Shown here one piece after another: positions 6,986-18,105 of a DNA stretch of 37,569 nt. The DNA comes from Altererythrobacter sp. (GTDB taxonomy: Bacteria; Pseudomonadota; Alphaproteobacteria; Sphingomonadales; Sphingomonadaceae), in the NCBI GenBank assembly GCA_016793865.1, contig JAEULJ010000008.1, positions 1 to 37,569 on the forward strand, written 5' to 3'. Position 1 is the first letter of the stretch. The number at the start of each line of letters is the position of its first letter. Below the pieces are notes generated by a model. It did not search any database. It saw only the letters and a program-made list of their open reading frames with translations, and had not been told where the DNA came from. The translations under genes and the position numbers were made by a program.

Positions 6986-7935
6986 AACGCCCCCTTTCGC
7001 ATCCGCAGCAGCAGCCACAGGAAGAACGGCGCGCCCAGCAGGCTGAGCGCGATGCCCAGGCGCAATTCCACCATCAGCGGAAGTATCCGCACCACGCTGT
7101 CTGCCACCAGCACCAGCAGCGCGCCGGCCAGCGCGCTCGGCACTATCAGCCGCGAGGGCCGCCCGTCGGTGAGCGGACGCACCAGATGCGGCACGATCAG
7201 CCCGACGAAGCCGATGATCCCCGCCACCGCCGTCACCGCGCCAACCGTCCACCCCACGCCCGCGATCAGCAGCCACAGCAGCCCCGTGGGGTTCACGCCC
7301 AGCGAGCGCGCCGCCGCCTCGCCAAGCGTCAGCGCGTCGAGCGCGGGTCCGGCGGCACGCAGCAGGGCCAGGCCCGCCAGCACCAGCGGCGCGGCGATCC
7401 ACACCTCGCGCCAGCCCCGGTCGGTCAGTGCGCCGTTGAGCCAGGCGACAATGCTCTCTATCGCGAAGGCATTGGGCGCGAGGCTGATCGCAAGCGCGGT
7501 CAGCGCGCCGGCGAGGCTCGCCACCATCAACCCGGCGAGCGTGAACAGCGCGATCCCGCCCGTCCGCCCCGCGATCGCGGCCAGCAGCGCCATCGCCCCG
7601 CCGGCGCCGACGAGCGCGAACAACGGCAGCAGCCAGGCACTGGCGGCATAGCCGAACCACAGCGCCGCCACCGCGCCCAGTGCCGCGCCGGGTGCGATCC
7701 CGAACAGCCCTGGATCGGCAAGCGGGTTCCTGAGATAGCCCTGCATCGCTGCGCCCGCCGCCCCCAGTCCGGCCCCGACAACCAGCGCCAGCAGGCTGCG
7801 CGGCAGACGCAGCTCGCCGAGGATGAGCGCGGCGTTGGGCGTGGTCGCGGGATCGAGCCACACCCGCCCCGCCAGCAGCGACAGCGGCAGAGCGATGGCG
7901 ATAGCGGCGAGGAGGAGGGGGACGGGGCGGGTCAA
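6982..7935 (-). CDS. btuC: Cobalamin ABC transporter permease (BtuC/FecCD family)
   Basis: 317 residues if started at TTG 7935, which overlaps the btuF-like stop as TTGA; no ATG or GTG is better placed before the first membrane helix (PLLLAAIAIALPLSLLAG). The protein is a FecCD-type inner-membrane permease with about 9-10 helices. Diagnostic family segments are LRLPRSLLALVVGAGLGAAG, AAMQGYLRNPLADPGLFG, the central GAALGAVAAL and the cytoplasmic coupling stretch GIIGFVGLIVPHLVR. The normal family length is about 320-335. It pairs with the ATPase downstream and the binding protein upstream to import cobalamin (by riboswitch context). The rare TTG start is part of an operon-wide use of weak start codons. 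Confidence 0.85.
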   Translation of the reverse strand: MTRPVPLLLAAIAIALPLSLLAGRVWLDPATTPNAALILGELRLPRSLLALVVGAGLGAAGAAMQGYLRNPLADPGLFGIAPGAALGAVAALWFGYAASAWLLPLFALVGAGGAMALLAAIAGRTGGIALFTLAGLMVASLAGALTALAISLAPNAFAIESIVAWLNGALTDRGWREVWIAAPLVLAGLALLRAAGPALDALTLGEAAARSLGVNPTGLLWLLIAGVGWTVGAVTAVAGIIGFVGLIVPHLVRPLTDGRPSRLIVPSALAGALLVLVADSVVRILPLMVELRLGIALSLLGAPFFLWLLLRMRKGAL

Positions 7936-8726
7936 GCCGCTGCCCTCACGGCCCGCAGCCGCTCCATCGCCGCCGGAATGCTCGGCCCGCCGCAGTAGAA
8001 CAGCCTCGGCTCGAAGCGCGCCACCGCGAGGCCGGGAATGCGCGCGAGGATGGGATGGCGCTGGCCGCGATCCTCGCCCGCCACCAGCAGCAATCGGGGC
8101 GGATCGGCGGCCAGGCGCTCGAGCGGCAGATAGTCGCCCTGCGCCATGCCGCGGGCCTCGCCATAGCTGGCGAGGCCCGCGCGGCGCATCAGGTCGCTGA
8201 CCAGCGTGCCCCTGCCCGGCACGATCCCCCCGCCCTGCCACAGAGCCGCCTCCACCGAAGCGCCCGGGCGCAGGGCCGCCGCCGCCTCGATGCGCCGCGC
8301 CAGCGCCTCACCGCGCTCTGGGTGTCCTGCCAGCGCGGCCAGCGCGCGCACCTGCGCCACGCTGTCATCCACGGTCGCCGGCGACGAGAAGGTTTCCACC
8401 CGCAGGCCGAGTTCGCCCAGCGCCGCAAGCGTGGCGGGGTCCATGAAGGTCGATCCGATCACCAGATCGGGCGCCAGCGCGACCACCTCCTCCGCCGTCC
8501 CACCGGTGGGGCGGAACCGGCGCGCGGTGGCCGGGTCCATCGAGCTGGCGCGTGGGTCGTGGCTGTAGTGCGAAATCGCGAGGATCTGCGCCGGGTCCGC
8601 CACCTCCGCCAGGATCGCATCGGTGCAGGGATTGAGGCTGACGATGGTGGGGTGCTGCCCGCGCGGCACCGGCGGGGGCGGCGAAGCGCACCCCGCCAGC
8701 ACCAGCGCGAGCAGGGCGATCCTCAC
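7932..8726 (-). CDS. btuF: Cobalamin-binding lipoprotein, BtuF-like substrate-binding protein
   Basis: 264 residues from GTG 8726, overlapping the TonB receptor stop by 4 nt (GTGA). The very short lipoprotein signal (MRIALLALVLAGC) has its lipid-modified Cys at residue 13. The rest is a class III periplasmic binding protein of the BtuF/FhuD type: IVSLNPCTDAILAEV near the start, LAPDLVIGS in lobe 1, a long linking helix, then a second lobe ending in IPAAMERLRAV. It would deliver corrinoid from the periplasm to the BtuC-like permease. BtuF of E. coli has a cleaved signal rather than a lipid anchor, but lipidated versions are common elsewhere. Confidence 0.85.
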   Translation of the reverse strand: MRIALLALVLAGCASPPPPVPRGQHPTIVSLNPCTDAILAEVADPAQILAISHYSHDPRASSMDPATARRFRPTGGTAEEVVALAPDLVIGSTFMDPATLAALGELGLRVETFSSPATVDDSVAQVRALAALAGHPERGEALARRIEAAAALRPGASVEAALWQGGGIVPGRGTLVSDLMRRAGLASYGEARGMAQGDYLPLERLAADPPRLLLVAGEDRGQRHPILARIPGLAVARFEPRLFYCGGPSIPAAMERLRAVRAAA

Positions 8727-10642
8727 ATCTTCCCCCGCAAGCCCACGAACGCGCCCCGCCGCGGCGTGCCATATCCTGCGGCAGTCCGGTAATCGGCGTC
8801 GAACACGTTCTCGACCCGGCCGAACAGCTCGATACCGTCGAACACCTCGAAAGCGGCGCGCAGGTCGACCAGCTCATACCCGCCCAGCCGTGTGGTGTTG
8901 CCCGCATTGTCGAAGCTTTCGCCCACGATACGCAGGTCCGCGCCCAGGCTGAGGCCGAACGGCGCGACATAGTCCGCGAAGAGGGTGGCGGTATGGCGCG
9001 GGCGGCGGGCAAGATCGTTGCCGGAAGTGCGATCCTGGGTATCCACCAGGGCATAATGCCCGGCGACACGGAACCCCTCGGTTACCTGTACCCCGGCTTC
9101 CAGTTCGATCCCTTGCGCGCGGGCGCGGGCGATGTTGTCGTAGTATCCGAACGGGCGCGTGGCGCACAGCGGGGCGGTGCTGCCGAAGCAGGAAGCGAAG
9201 CCGATCAGGTCCGCGCTGTCGCGGCGAAAGGCAGTCAGCGCGAGATGGGTGCCGGTGCCCCGGCGCCCCTTCTCGACCCCGACATCGTAGCTCGTGCTGC
9301 GTTCGGGGCGCAGGCCCTCGTTGCCGTAATCGCTGAAAAGCTGGAACAGGGTGGGTGCCTTGAAGCCTTCGCCAACGCTCCCCTTGACGCGCCAGCCGCC
9401 GCCCAGGCCATAGCTGACATCGCCGCCCAGGCTGACCTCGCTGCCGAAGCGGCTGTGATCGTCCACCCGCGCGCCGATGTGCGCGGCGAGCCCGCCTATC
9501 ACCCAGCCGGCCTGGAGGTAGCCGCCGGTCACGGTCGCGCTTTCGCGGTTGTCCGAGCTGGTCTCGTAGCTCGACCACTGGCGCTCGCCGCCGAAGGCCA
9601 GCGCCAGCCCCCCGATGGCGCGGTATTCGCCGCGCAGGTTCACGCTGTCGGTGCGGCCGTCGCTGGTGAAGGTGGGGTTGGCGGCGGCATCGGCGTTGGT
9701 CCGCTCGGTATCGGACAAGCCATAGGAAGCGCGCAGCGTCAGATCCTGGCCGTAATAGTTGAGCCCCGCCGCGCCGGAAAACTGTCGCGTGCGCTGCGTA
9801 TCGCCCGTGTCGCCGAAGCTGAAATCGGGCAGGTAGCCGTCGATCTCCAGATCGGCTTCGGCATAACGGCCGGTAACGAAGGCTTCGAGGTTGCTGGCAA
9901 GATCGACGAAACCCGAGCCGCCGAGGGCGAACTGGCGCAGCCCGTCAGGCTCGGTGCCGCTGGCGGCGGCGGAAAAGCCGTCGGTCCGCAGCGCCGATCC
10001 GTTGAGGCCCAGCGAATAGCCGCTGCCTTCGACCCTGCCGGATAGGGCGGCGGTCAGTGTGTCGCGCGCACCACGTTCGAGGCTGGTGGTGATGCCGGCA
10101 CGGCCACGGGTCGAAACGTCGAGCACGCCGCCCAGTGCATCGGCGCCCCAGATCGTGGAATTGGCGCCGCGCAGCAGGTCGAGCCCGGCGACATTGCTGG
10201 CGAGCAGCGTGCCGAAGTCGAAGCCGCCGGCCGGCGAGGCCTGGTCCGCCACCCGCACCCCATCGATCAGCACGAGCAATTGCTCGCTCGCCGCGCCGCG
10301 CACGAATGCGCTGGTCAGGCTGCCGAGGGAGCCGTTGCGCGCGATGCTGACCGACGGCACGCGGACCAGCACCCGCGCGATGTCAGCGCCCTGCACGCTC
10401 TCGATCTCGTCCTGCCCGATGACGGTGACCGACTGACCGGTGTTGCCCACGTTTGTGGACAGCCCCGTGGCGGTGACCGTGATCTGCTGCTCGGGGCGCG
10501 GGAGGTTGAAACTGCAGCAGCCGCCGGCTTCGGCATCGGCCTCGGCCTGCCTCCCTGCCTCGGCTGTGCCCTGGCCATCCTCCTGCGCCGCCAAAGGCGA
10601 TGCAGAAACTGCGGCGCTCAACAAAAACAGATATTTGAACAC
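8723..10642 (-). CDS. btuB: TonB-dependent outer-membrane receptor for cobalamin (BtuB-like)
   Basis: 639 residues from GTG 10642, with AGGAGG 4 bases upstream and an immediate signal peptide (FKYLFLLSAAVSASPLAAQ). The longer frame up to 10747 runs into the riboswitch and has no secretory start. After a Glu/Ala linker with an odd CC pair comes the TonB box (QQITVTATG), then the plug domain (GADIARVLVRVPSVSIARNG, LVLIDGVRV, the RGANSTIWGADALGG stretch), then a 22-strand barrel rich in alternating aromatic and polar strands, with the C-terminal strand FVGLRGKM. This is the BtuB subfamily in size (E. coli BtuB is about 614) and order. First gene of the operon, directly below a cobalamin riboswitch, so it should be repressed when cobalamin is abundant. 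Confidence 0.92.
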   Translation of the reverse strand: MFKYLFLLSAAVSASPLAAQEDGQGTAEAGRQAEADAEAGGCCSFNLPRPEQQITVTATGLSTNVGNTGQSVTVIGQDEIESVQGADIARVLVRVPSVSIARNGSLGSLTSAFVRGAASEQLLVLIDGVRVADQASPAGGFDFGTLLASNVAGLDLLRGANSTIWGADALGGVLDVSTRGRAGITTSLERGARDTLTAALSGRVEGSGYSLGLNGSALRTDGFSAAASGTEPDGLRQFALGGSGFVDLASNLEAFVTGRYAEADLEIDGYLPDFSFGDTGDTQRTRQFSGAAGLNYYGQDLTLRASYGLSDTERTNADAAANPTFTSDGRTDSVNLRGEYRAIGGLALAFGGERQWSSYETSSDNRESATVTGGYLQAGWVIGGLAAHIGARVDDHSRFGSEVSLGGDVSYGLGGGWRVKGSVGEGFKAPTLFQLFSDYGNEGLRPERSTSYDVGVEKGRRGTGTHLALTAFRRDSADLIGFASCFGSTAPLCATRPFGYYDNIARARAQGIELEAGVQVTEGFRVAGHYALVDTQDRTSGNDLARRPRHTATLFADYVAPFGLSLGADLRIVGESFDNAGNTTRLGGYELVDLRAAFEVFDGIELFGRVENVFDADYRTAAGYGTPRRGAFVGLRGKM

Positions 10643-11036
10643 GAAACCTCCTGTCACAAGCGAAGTCGCCCATGACGGGAGGGAGCGGGATTGCTCCATC
10701 CGCGTTTGCCATCGGTGCACCCCGCCCGCGGCTCGGAACGACGCCAATGGGCAGGTCTCCTGGCTCCCGGATCGCCGCTCCCCGCCGCCTTCCCGCCCGC
10801 CCCATAAACGGGGTTGGACAGTGGCGTGTGGCGGGTCGCTCCCCGGTCACAGTTGCGGGGGCAGCAGAGGCATCGACCTCTTTCCCTCTTCGGGCGCGGT
10901 GCTACCCGCGCCAACCCATGACGGCGCGCGCCCTAGACCCGGCGGCCCTACCGGGGCAAGCCCGCAAACGGCGTTTACGCTCGCTCAACCCTGTTGGCGA
11001 ACCTGCGCTTAGGCCACGGCAGCTATCCCCGCACTC
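10643..11036. other. Gap between btuB and the mdh-side gene: riboswitch plus divergent promoters
   Basis: 394 bases without a protein gene. The part next to btuB is the riboswitch expression platform and the AGGAGG ribosome site; 10748-10912 is the aptamer; 10913-11036 must carry promoters for both strands. The only clear dyad in that last piece is AAACG-G-CGTTT near 10966. I could not assign -10/-35 boxes there with confidence. Confidence 0.5.
10748..10912 (-). promoter_or_regulatory. Cobalamin riboswitch upstream of btuB
   Basis: Read on the minus strand, the stretch has the classic conserved parts in order: CCCCGCAACTGTGACCGGG, the GCCACTG segment, GGGAAGG, and finally the B12 box AGCCAGGAGACCTGCC (10765-10750). 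A self-pairing GC-rich segment closes the 5' side near 10892-10912. The element ends about 105 bases before the GTG start of btuB. That distal part would hold the expression platform; a short GGAGC/GCTCC hairpin lies there. Exact ends are approximate. Confidence 0.93.
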
Positions 11037-11363
11037 ATGCCGATTCATTTCGCCGCCGCGCGCTGCGCCGCCCGCTCCCCCGTTGCCCGGGCCCTGGCCA
11101 GGAAGGCGGTTCGCCGCGCCGCGAACGACAATCCCGGCGGTGCCGGCGAGAACAGCGCCGAGGCGCGGGTGCTCCACGCGGCGCTGCGCCATTTCGCCGA
11201 ACATGGCCTGCGCGCGGCGGAGGAGGCCGCGATGCTGGCCGAGCGGGCCTGGCGCACGGGAGAAGCCGACGAGTGCCGCTGGTGGACGGAAGTGTGCCGC
11301 ACGCTCGACCGCAGGCTGGCGGGGGATGTGGCTCGGCGGCTGTCGATGCAGGACGTGTCTTGA
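11037..11363 (+). CDS. Small conserved-looking protein of unknown function upstream of mdh
   Basis: 108 residues, soluble, with no signal peptide or membrane helix. The first 30 residues are Ala/Arg rich and probably disordered. Residues 40-105 look helical: a first helix around VLHAALRHFAEHGLRAAEEAAMLAERAW, then a Glu/Trp/Cys-containing second part (CRWWTEVCRTLDRRLA). I do not recognise a named family; the look is that of a small sphingomonad protein of unknown role. It reads in the same direction as mdh, 196 bases upstream of it, and the mdh promoter overlaps its stop codon. Codon use is ordinary for the window, so it is probably a real gene, but the exact start is uncertain. Confidence 0.6.
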   Translation: MPIHFAAARCAARSPVARALARKAVRRAANDNPGGAGENSAEARVLHAALRHFAEHGLRAAEEAAMLAERAWRTGEADECRWWTEVCRTLDRRLAGDVARRLSMQDVS

Positions 11364-11388
11364 CCGCCTTAATGCTATTGCGAATAGT
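11360..11388 (+). promoter_or_regulatory. Probable promoter of the mdh/suc operon
   Basis: TTGACC (11360-11365), a 17-base spacer, AATAGT (11383-11388). The -35 overlaps the stop of the upstream small gene. The AT-rich start region holds a direct repeat AATAGTT at 11383 and 11396, 13 bases apart. The leader to the mdh start is about 165 bases. Confidence 0.5.
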
Positions 11389-11529
11389 TTGCATAAATAG
11401 TTGAGCCGACGCGTGTTTTCCGCGTTGCATTCCCGCCCGCCCGCGCCTAACTCGCCCGCTGTGTTCGCCGGGCGCGAGCTCTCCCCGCGGGCGGGAGATG
11501 CGCCACCATCGGCTGCGATCCGGACCTGA

Positions 11530-13036
<1,507 letters not shown>

Positions 13037-13046
13037 AGGCGAATCC

Positions 13047-13937
13047 ATGTCCATCCTCGTCGACAAACACACCAAGGTCATCACCCAGGGGATGACCGGC
13101 GAAACCGGCACCTTCCACACCCAGCAGGCGCTCGCCTATGGGACGCAGATGGTCGCCGGCGTCACCCCCGGCAAGGGCGGGACCGAGCATATCGGCCTGC
13201 CGGTCTACGACACTGTGGGCGAGGCGGTGAAGGCCACCGGCGCCACCGCGAGCTGCATCTACGTCCCGCCGCCGTTCGCCGCGGATTCGATCCTCGAGGC
13301 GATCGATGCCGAGGTGCCGCTGATCGTCTGCATCACGGAAGGCATCCCGGTGCTCGACATGGTGCGCGTGAAGCGCGCGCTCTCCGGCAGCAAGAGCCGC
13401 CTCATCGGCCCCAACTGCCCCGGCGTGCTCACCCCCGGCGAGTGCAAGATCGGGATCATGCCCGGCTCCATCTTCCAGAAGGGCAGCGTTGGCGTCGTCA
13501 GCCGCTCGGGCACGCTGACCTATGAGGCGGTGCACCAGACCACCATGGTCGGCCTCGGCCAGACCACCGCGGTCGGCATCGGCGGCGACCCCGTCAACGG
13601 CACCAATTTCATCGACGTGCTGGAGCTGTTCCTCAAGGATGATGCCACCCGCTCGATCATCATGATCGGCGAGATCGGCGGCAGCGCCGAGGAAGAGGCG
13701 GCCGAGTTCATCGCCCATCACAAGAAGAAGTGCGTCGAAAAGCCGATGGTCGGCTTCATCGCCGGTCGCACCGCGCCTCCCGGCCGCCGCATGGGCCACG
13801 CCGGCGCGATCGTTTCGGGCGGCCAGGGCGGCGCCGAGGACAAGATCGCGGCGATGGAGAAGGCGGGCATCCGCGTGGCGCAGTCCCCTTCGGAGCTGGG
13901 CACCACGCTCGACGCGCTGCTGAAGGAACTGGCGTGA
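13047..13937 (+). CDS. sucD: Succinyl-CoA synthetase alpha subunit
   Basis: 296 residues from ATG 13047, with GAGGCGA 5 bases upstream. It makes ATP or GTP from succinyl-CoA together with the beta subunit. The family order is complete: CoA-binding Rossmann domain ([19 protein letters not shown]), [11 protein letters not shown], the [21 protein letters not shown] loop, [24 protein letters not shown], and the phosphorylated His251 in [10 protein letters not shown]. Normally sucC sits directly before sucD; it is absent from this window, so the beta subunit must be encoded elsewhere. Three bases separate its stop from sucA, so they are surely one transcript. Confidence 0.95.
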   Translation: MSILVDKHTKVITQGMTGETGTFHTQQALAYGTQMVAGVTPGKGGTEHIGLPVYDTVGEAVKATGATASCIYVPPPFAADSILEAIDAEVPLIVCITEGIPVLDMVRVKRALSGSKSRLIGPNCPGVLTPGECKIGIMPGSIFQKGSVGVVSRSGTLTYEAVHQTTMVGLGQTTAVGIGGDPVNGTNFIDVLELFLKDDATRSIIMIGEIGGSAEEEAAEFIAHHKKKCVEKPMVGFIAGRTAPPGRRMGHAGAIVSGGQGGAEDKIAAMEKAGIRVAQSPSELGTTLDALLKELA

Positions 13938-13940
13938 GTC

Positions 13941-16757
13941 ATGGGTAACGAAGCACAGTCCTTTCTCCCCGAACTGACCGACCAGGGCGGCCGGCAGGCC
14001 GGGCCTAGCTGGGCGCGCGCCACATGGCCGCCCACCGACGCCTCTGCCGAGGACGAGCTTACCCAGGGCCTCGACCCCATCGCCATGAAGCTGGCGGTGA
14101 AGGCAGCGGCCGAGAAGGCTGGCAAGCCCGCCGATCCCAAGGCCATCGAGCAGGCGGCGGACGATGCGATCCGGGCCATGCTGCTGATCCGCACCTTCCG
14201 CGTGCGCGGTCATCTGGCGGCCGATCTCGACCCGCTCGGCCTGTCCAAGCGCGAGATTCCGCGCGATTTGACGCTGGAAGGCCACGGCTTCACCGGGCAG
14301 GAGGGCCGCGAGGTCTTCGTCGGCGGGGCGCTCGGCTTCGACTGGGTCACGGTACAGACGCTCTACGACACGCTTGTCGCCAATTATTGCGGCAAGGTCG
14401 GCCTCGAATACATGCACATCTCCGACGTGGAGGAGCGCCGCTTCCTCCAGGAGCGGTTCGAGGGTCCGGACGAGGTCATCCAGTTCACGCCCGAGGGTAA
14501 GCGCGCCATTCTGGCGGCGGTGATCCGCGGCGAGCAGTACGAAAGCTTCCTGGGGCGCAAATACGTCGGCACCAAGCGCTTCGGCCTCGACGGGGGGGAA
14601 AGCATGATCCCCGCGCTGGAGGCGGTCATCAAATACGGCGGCCAGCTTGGCGTGCGCGAGATCATCTACGGCATGGCGCATCGCGGCCGGCTGAACGTGC
14701 TCGCGAATGTCATGGCCAAGCCCTATCGCGTGATCTTCCACGAGTTTTCGGGCGGCAGCGCCAATCCCGAGGATGTCGGCGGCTCGGGCGATGTGAAATA
14801 CCACCTCGGCACCAGCACCGACCGCGAGTTCGACGCGATCAAGGTCCATATGAGCCTGGTCCCCAACCCCAGCCATCTGGAGGCGGTGGACCCGGTGGTG
14901 TTGGGCAAGGCGCGCGCGCAACAGGCCATCCGCGACGATCTGACCAAGCACGAACAGGTTCTGCCGGTCCTGATCCACGGCGACGCGGCCTTCGCCGGGC
15001 AGGGCATCGTGTGGGAGTGCCTCGGCTTCTCCGGCGTGCGCGGCTACAACACGGGCGGCTGCCTGCACTTCGTCATCAACAACCAGATCGGCTTCACCAC
15101 CAGCCCGCAGTTCGCGCGATCGAGCCCCTATCCCAGCGATGTGGCCAAGGGCGTCCAGGCGCCGATCCTGCATGTCAACGGCGACGATCCCGAAGCGGTC
15201 ACCTTCGCGTGCAAGCTGGCGATCGAGTATCGGCAGACCTTCGGCCGCGACATCGTGATCGATATGTGGTGCTATCGCCGGTTCGGCCACAACGAGGGCG
15301 ACGAACCCAGCTTCACCCAGCCGCTGATGTACGCCAGCATCCGCGAGCATCCCAAGGTCAGCCAGATCTATGCCGGGCGGCTGGAAACGCAGGGCGTCAT
15401 CAAGCCAGGCGATGCCGATGCGATGTGCAGCGAGTTCATCGCCCACCTCGAGCAGGAATTCTCCGCCTCCGAGAGCTACAAGGCCAATGAGGCGGACTGG
15501 TTCGGCGGGCGCTGGGCGGGCCTCAACAAGCCGGCCGATCCGGAAACCGCGCGCCGCAATGTCGATACCGCGATCTCCGCCAAGCTGATGGCCAGCCTGG
15601 GCCGGACGCTGACCGAAGTGCCTGCGGACCTCGCCATCCACAAGACGCTGGGCCGCGTGCTCCACGCCAAGGAGGATATGTTCAAGGCCGGGGCGCTGGA
15701 CAAGCATACCGGCGGCTTCGACTGGGCCACGGCCGAGGCGCTGGCCTTTGGCAGCCTCGTGGCCGAAGGCTTCGGGGTACGCCTGTCGGGCCAGGATTCG
15801 GGGCGCGGCACCTTCAGCCAGCGCCACGCGGTGTGGGTCGACCAGAACGACGAGCGCAAATACATCCCCCTCGCCACCCTGCCCCACGGCAAGTTCGAGG
15901 TCTATGACAGCCCGCTGTCGGAATATGGCGTGCTGGGCTTCGAATACGGCTTCGCGATGGCCGATCCCAAGACACTGGTGCTTTGGGAGGCGCAGTTCGG
16001 CGATTTCGCCAATGGCGCGCAAATCATGATCGACCAGTATCTCGCCGCCGGCGAGAGCAAGTGGTTGCGCGCCAACGGGCTCACCCTGTTGCTGCCGCAT
16101 GGCTATGAAGGCCAGGGTCCCGAGCACAGTTCGGCGCGGCTGGAGCGTTTCCTCCAGCTCTGCGCCGACGACAATATGTGCGTGTGCAACATCACCGTGC
16201 CGGCGAACTACTTCCACGTGCTGCGGCGGCAGATGCTGCGCCCGTTCCGCAAGCCGCTGGTCATCATGACTCCCAAGAGCCTGCTGCGCCATCCGATGGC
16301 CAAGTCGAGCGCGGCCGAGTTCACCGAGGAAAGCCATTTCCGCCGCATCGTCAGCGATACCGCCGACATCGCCGACAAGAAGGTCAGGCGGCTGGTCCTG
16401 TGCAGCGGCAAGGTCGCCTATGATCTCATCGCCGCGCGTGACGCGGCGGGGCTCAAGGATGTATCCATCGTCCGCATCGAGCAGCTCTACCCCTTCCCCG
16501 GCGAACCGCTGACGAAGCGGATCGAGCGGATGAGTGCGCTGGAGGAGATCGTCTGGTGCCAGGAAGAACCGCGCAACAATGGCGCCTGGTTCTTCGTGGA
16601 CCGCGCCATCGAGGATGCCGCCGCCGCGGCGGGCAAGCCTCTGCGCCCCGCCTATGCCGGCCGCGCCGCCGCGGCATCGCCCGCCACCGGCTTCGCACCC
16701 CGCCACAAGAAGGAGCAGGATGCGCTCGTCGCCGCCGCTCTGGGACTGACCGCATGA
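13941..16757 (+). CDS. sucA: 2-oxoglutarate dehydrogenase E1 component
   Basis: 938 residues, the normal size for this thiamine-diphosphate enzyme, which decarboxylates 2-oxoglutarate and passes succinyl to the lipoyl group of SucB. Visible parts: a short E2-binding N-terminus (SFLPELTDQGG); the helical block ending AMLLIRTFRVRGHLAADLDPLG; the substrate region GMAHRGRLNVL; the ThDP/Mg motif GDAAFAGQG near residue 347 with NNQIGFTT near 380; the FGHNEGDEPSFTQP loop; the pyrimidine-binding domain SGQDSGRGTFSQRH; and GYEGQGPEHSSARLERFLQL. The C-terminal 200 residues follow the transketolase C-domain. Very high GC3 leaves a 1256-codon open frame antisense to this gene, which I treat as a shadow. 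Confidence 0.96.
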   Translation: MGNEAQSFLPELTDQGGRQAGPSWARATWPPTDASAEDELTQGLDPIAMKLAVKAAAEKAGKPADPKAIEQAADDAIRAMLLIRTFRVRGHLAADLDPLGLSKREIPRDLTLEGHGFTGQEGREVFVGGALGFDWVTVQTLYDTLVANYCGKVGLEYMHISDVEERRFLQERFEGPDEVIQFTPEGKRAILAAVIRGEQYESFLGRKYVGTKRFGLDGGESMIPALEAVIKYGGQLGVREIIYGMAHRGRLNVLANVMAKPYRVIFHEFSGGSANPEDVGGSGDVKYHLGTSTDREFDAIKVHMSLVPNPSHLEAVDPVVLGKARAQQAIRDDLTKHEQVLPVLIHGDAAFAGQGIVWECLGFSGVRGYNTGGCLHFVINNQIGFTTSPQFARSSPYPSDVAKGVQAPILHVNGDDPEAVTFACKLAIEYRQTFGRDIVIDMWCYRRFGHNEGDEPSFTQPLMYASIREHPKVSQIYAGRLETQGVIKPGDADAMCSEFIAHLEQEFSASESYKANEADWFGGRWAGLNKPADPETARRNVDTAISAKLMASLGRTLTEVPADLAIHKTLGRVLHAKEDMFKAGALDKHTGGFDWATAEALAFGSLVAEGFGVRLSGQDSGRGTFSQRHAVWVDQNDERKYIPLATLPHGKFEVYDSPLSEYGVLGFEYGFAMADPKTLVLWEAQFGDFANGAQIMIDQYLAAGESKWLRANGLTLLLPHGYEGQGPEHSSARLERFLQLCADDNMCVCNITVPANYFHVLRRQMLRPFRKPLVIMTPKSLLRHPMAKSSAAEFTEESHFRRIVSDTADIADKKVRRLVLCSGKVAYDLIAARDAAGLKDVSIVRIEQLYPFPGEPLTKRIERMSALEEIVWCQEEPRNNGAWFFVDRAIEDAAAAAGKPLRPAYAGRAAAASPATGFAPRHKKEQDALVAAALGLTA

Positions 16758-16807
16758 TCCGGCGCGATCGCTGGACACCAACCGGATCGTAGGGAATTGA
16801 GATAGAT

Positions 16808-18088
16808 ATGGCCCAGGAAATCAAGGTACCCACGCTCGGCGAATCCGTGACCGAGGCGACGATCGGCGAATGGCTCAAGCAGCCGGGCGATCCGGTCAAG
16901 CAGGACGAACCGGTGGCGAGCCTCGAAACCGACAAGGTCGCGGTGGAAGTGCCCAGCCCGGTTGCCGGGGTGATGGGCGAGCACCGCGTGAAGGTGGGCG
17001 ATACGGTGGAGGTCGGCGCGGTGATCGCCACCATCGCCGACGAGTCCGGCGCGGGAGAGACCACCCCCGTGGAGAAGCGCGAGGCTCCCCAGCCAGCGGA
17101 TCAGAAGGCCGCCCCCGCTCCGGCTCCAGCCGCCGAGGCCGCCCCGGCACCTGCCCCCGCTGCCGCCAAGAGCGCCGCGAGCGATGCGGTCACCATGTCC
17201 CCGGCTGTGCGCCGCGCCGTGATCGAGCACGGTGTCGATCCGACCCAGATCAAGGGCAGCGGCAAGGATGGCCGGCTTACCAAGGAAGACGTGATCGCGG
17301 CGGCCCAGGCCAGGGCCAGCGAACCTGCGGCCACCACCACGGCGCCAGCGACCGCCCCCCCTCCTTCCTCTGCTCCTGCGGACGGCACCCGGCGCGAAGA
17401 GCGCGTCAAGATGACGCGGATGCGCCAGACCATCGCCAAGCGGCTCAAGAGCGCACAGGAAAACGCCGCTCTGCTGACCACCTTCAACGATGTCGACATG
17501 ACTGCGGTGATCGCCACCCGCGATCGCTACAAGGATCTGTTCGCCAAGAAGCATGACATCAAGCTCGGCTTCATGTCCTTCTTCGCCAAGGCTGCCTGCC
17601 TCGCGCTCAAGGATATCCCCTCGGTCAATGCCCAGATCGAAGGCGATGAGATCGTCTATTTCGATTATGTCGACATCTCGGTGGCGGTCAGCGCGCCGGG
17701 CGGGCTGGTGGTGCCGGTCGTGCGCGATGCCGATTCCAAGAGCTTCGCGAGAATCGAGAAGGATATCGCCGATTTCGGCGCGCGGGCGAAAGCCGGCACG
17801 CTGACGATGGAGGACATGAAGGGCGGCACTTTCACCATCTCAAACGGCGGCGTGTTCGGCGGGCTGATGTCCACCCCGATCATCAACCCACCGCAGAGCG
17901 CCGTGCTGGGCCTCCACCGCATCGAGGACCGCCCCGTGGTCCGCGACGGCCAGATCGTGATCCGTCCGATGATGTATATCGCGCTCTCCTACGATCACCG
18001 CCTGATCGACGGCCGCGAGGCGGTGACCGCTTTGAAGACCATCAAGGAAGCGATCGAAGATCCCGCGCGGATGCTGATCGACCTGTGA
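16808..18088 (+). CDS. sucB: Dihydrolipoamide succinyltransferase (E2 of 2-oxoglutarate dehydrogenase)
   Basis: 426 residues in the standard E2 layout. Residues 1-78 form a single lipoyl domain with the modified Lys43 in ETDKVAVEV. Residues 80-125 are a flexible Ala/Pro linker. The peripheral subunit-binding domain follows around 135-170 ([22 protein letters not shown]). The catalytic acyltransferase domain fills the rest and carries His397 and Asp401 in [13 protein letters not shown]. It moves succinyl from lipoamide to CoA and forms the core of the complex with SucA and Lpd. The gene is 50 bases after sucA. A plausible leader GGGAATTGAGAT precedes the ATG. Confidence 0.96.
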   Translation: MAQEIKVPTLGESVTEATIGEWLKQPGDPVKQDEPVASLETDKVAVEVPSPVAGVMGEHRVKVGDTVEVGAVIATIADESGAGETTPVEKREAPQPADQKAAPAPAPAAEAAPAPAPAAAKSAASDAVTMSPAVRRAVIEHGVDPTQIKGSGKDGRLTKEDVIAAAQARASEPAATTTAPATAPPPSSAPADGTRREERVKMTRMRQTIAKRLKSAQENAALLTTFNDVDMTAVIATRDRYKDLFAKKHDIKLGFMSFFAKAACLALKDIPSVNAQIEGDEIVYFDYVDISVAVSAPGGLVVPVVRDADSKSFARIEKDIADFGARAKAGTLTMEDMKGGTFTISNGGVFGGLMSTPIINPPQSAVLGLHRIEDRPVVRDGQIVIRPMMYIALSYDHRLIDGREAVTALKTIKEAIEDPARMLIDL

Positions 18089-18105
18089 ACGCGGAGCGCA
18101 AACAC

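Noticed and set aside
17080..17170. Ala/Pro repetitive stretch in sucB as a possible insertion
   Set aside because: It is the normal flexible linker after the lipoyl domain in E2 proteins.
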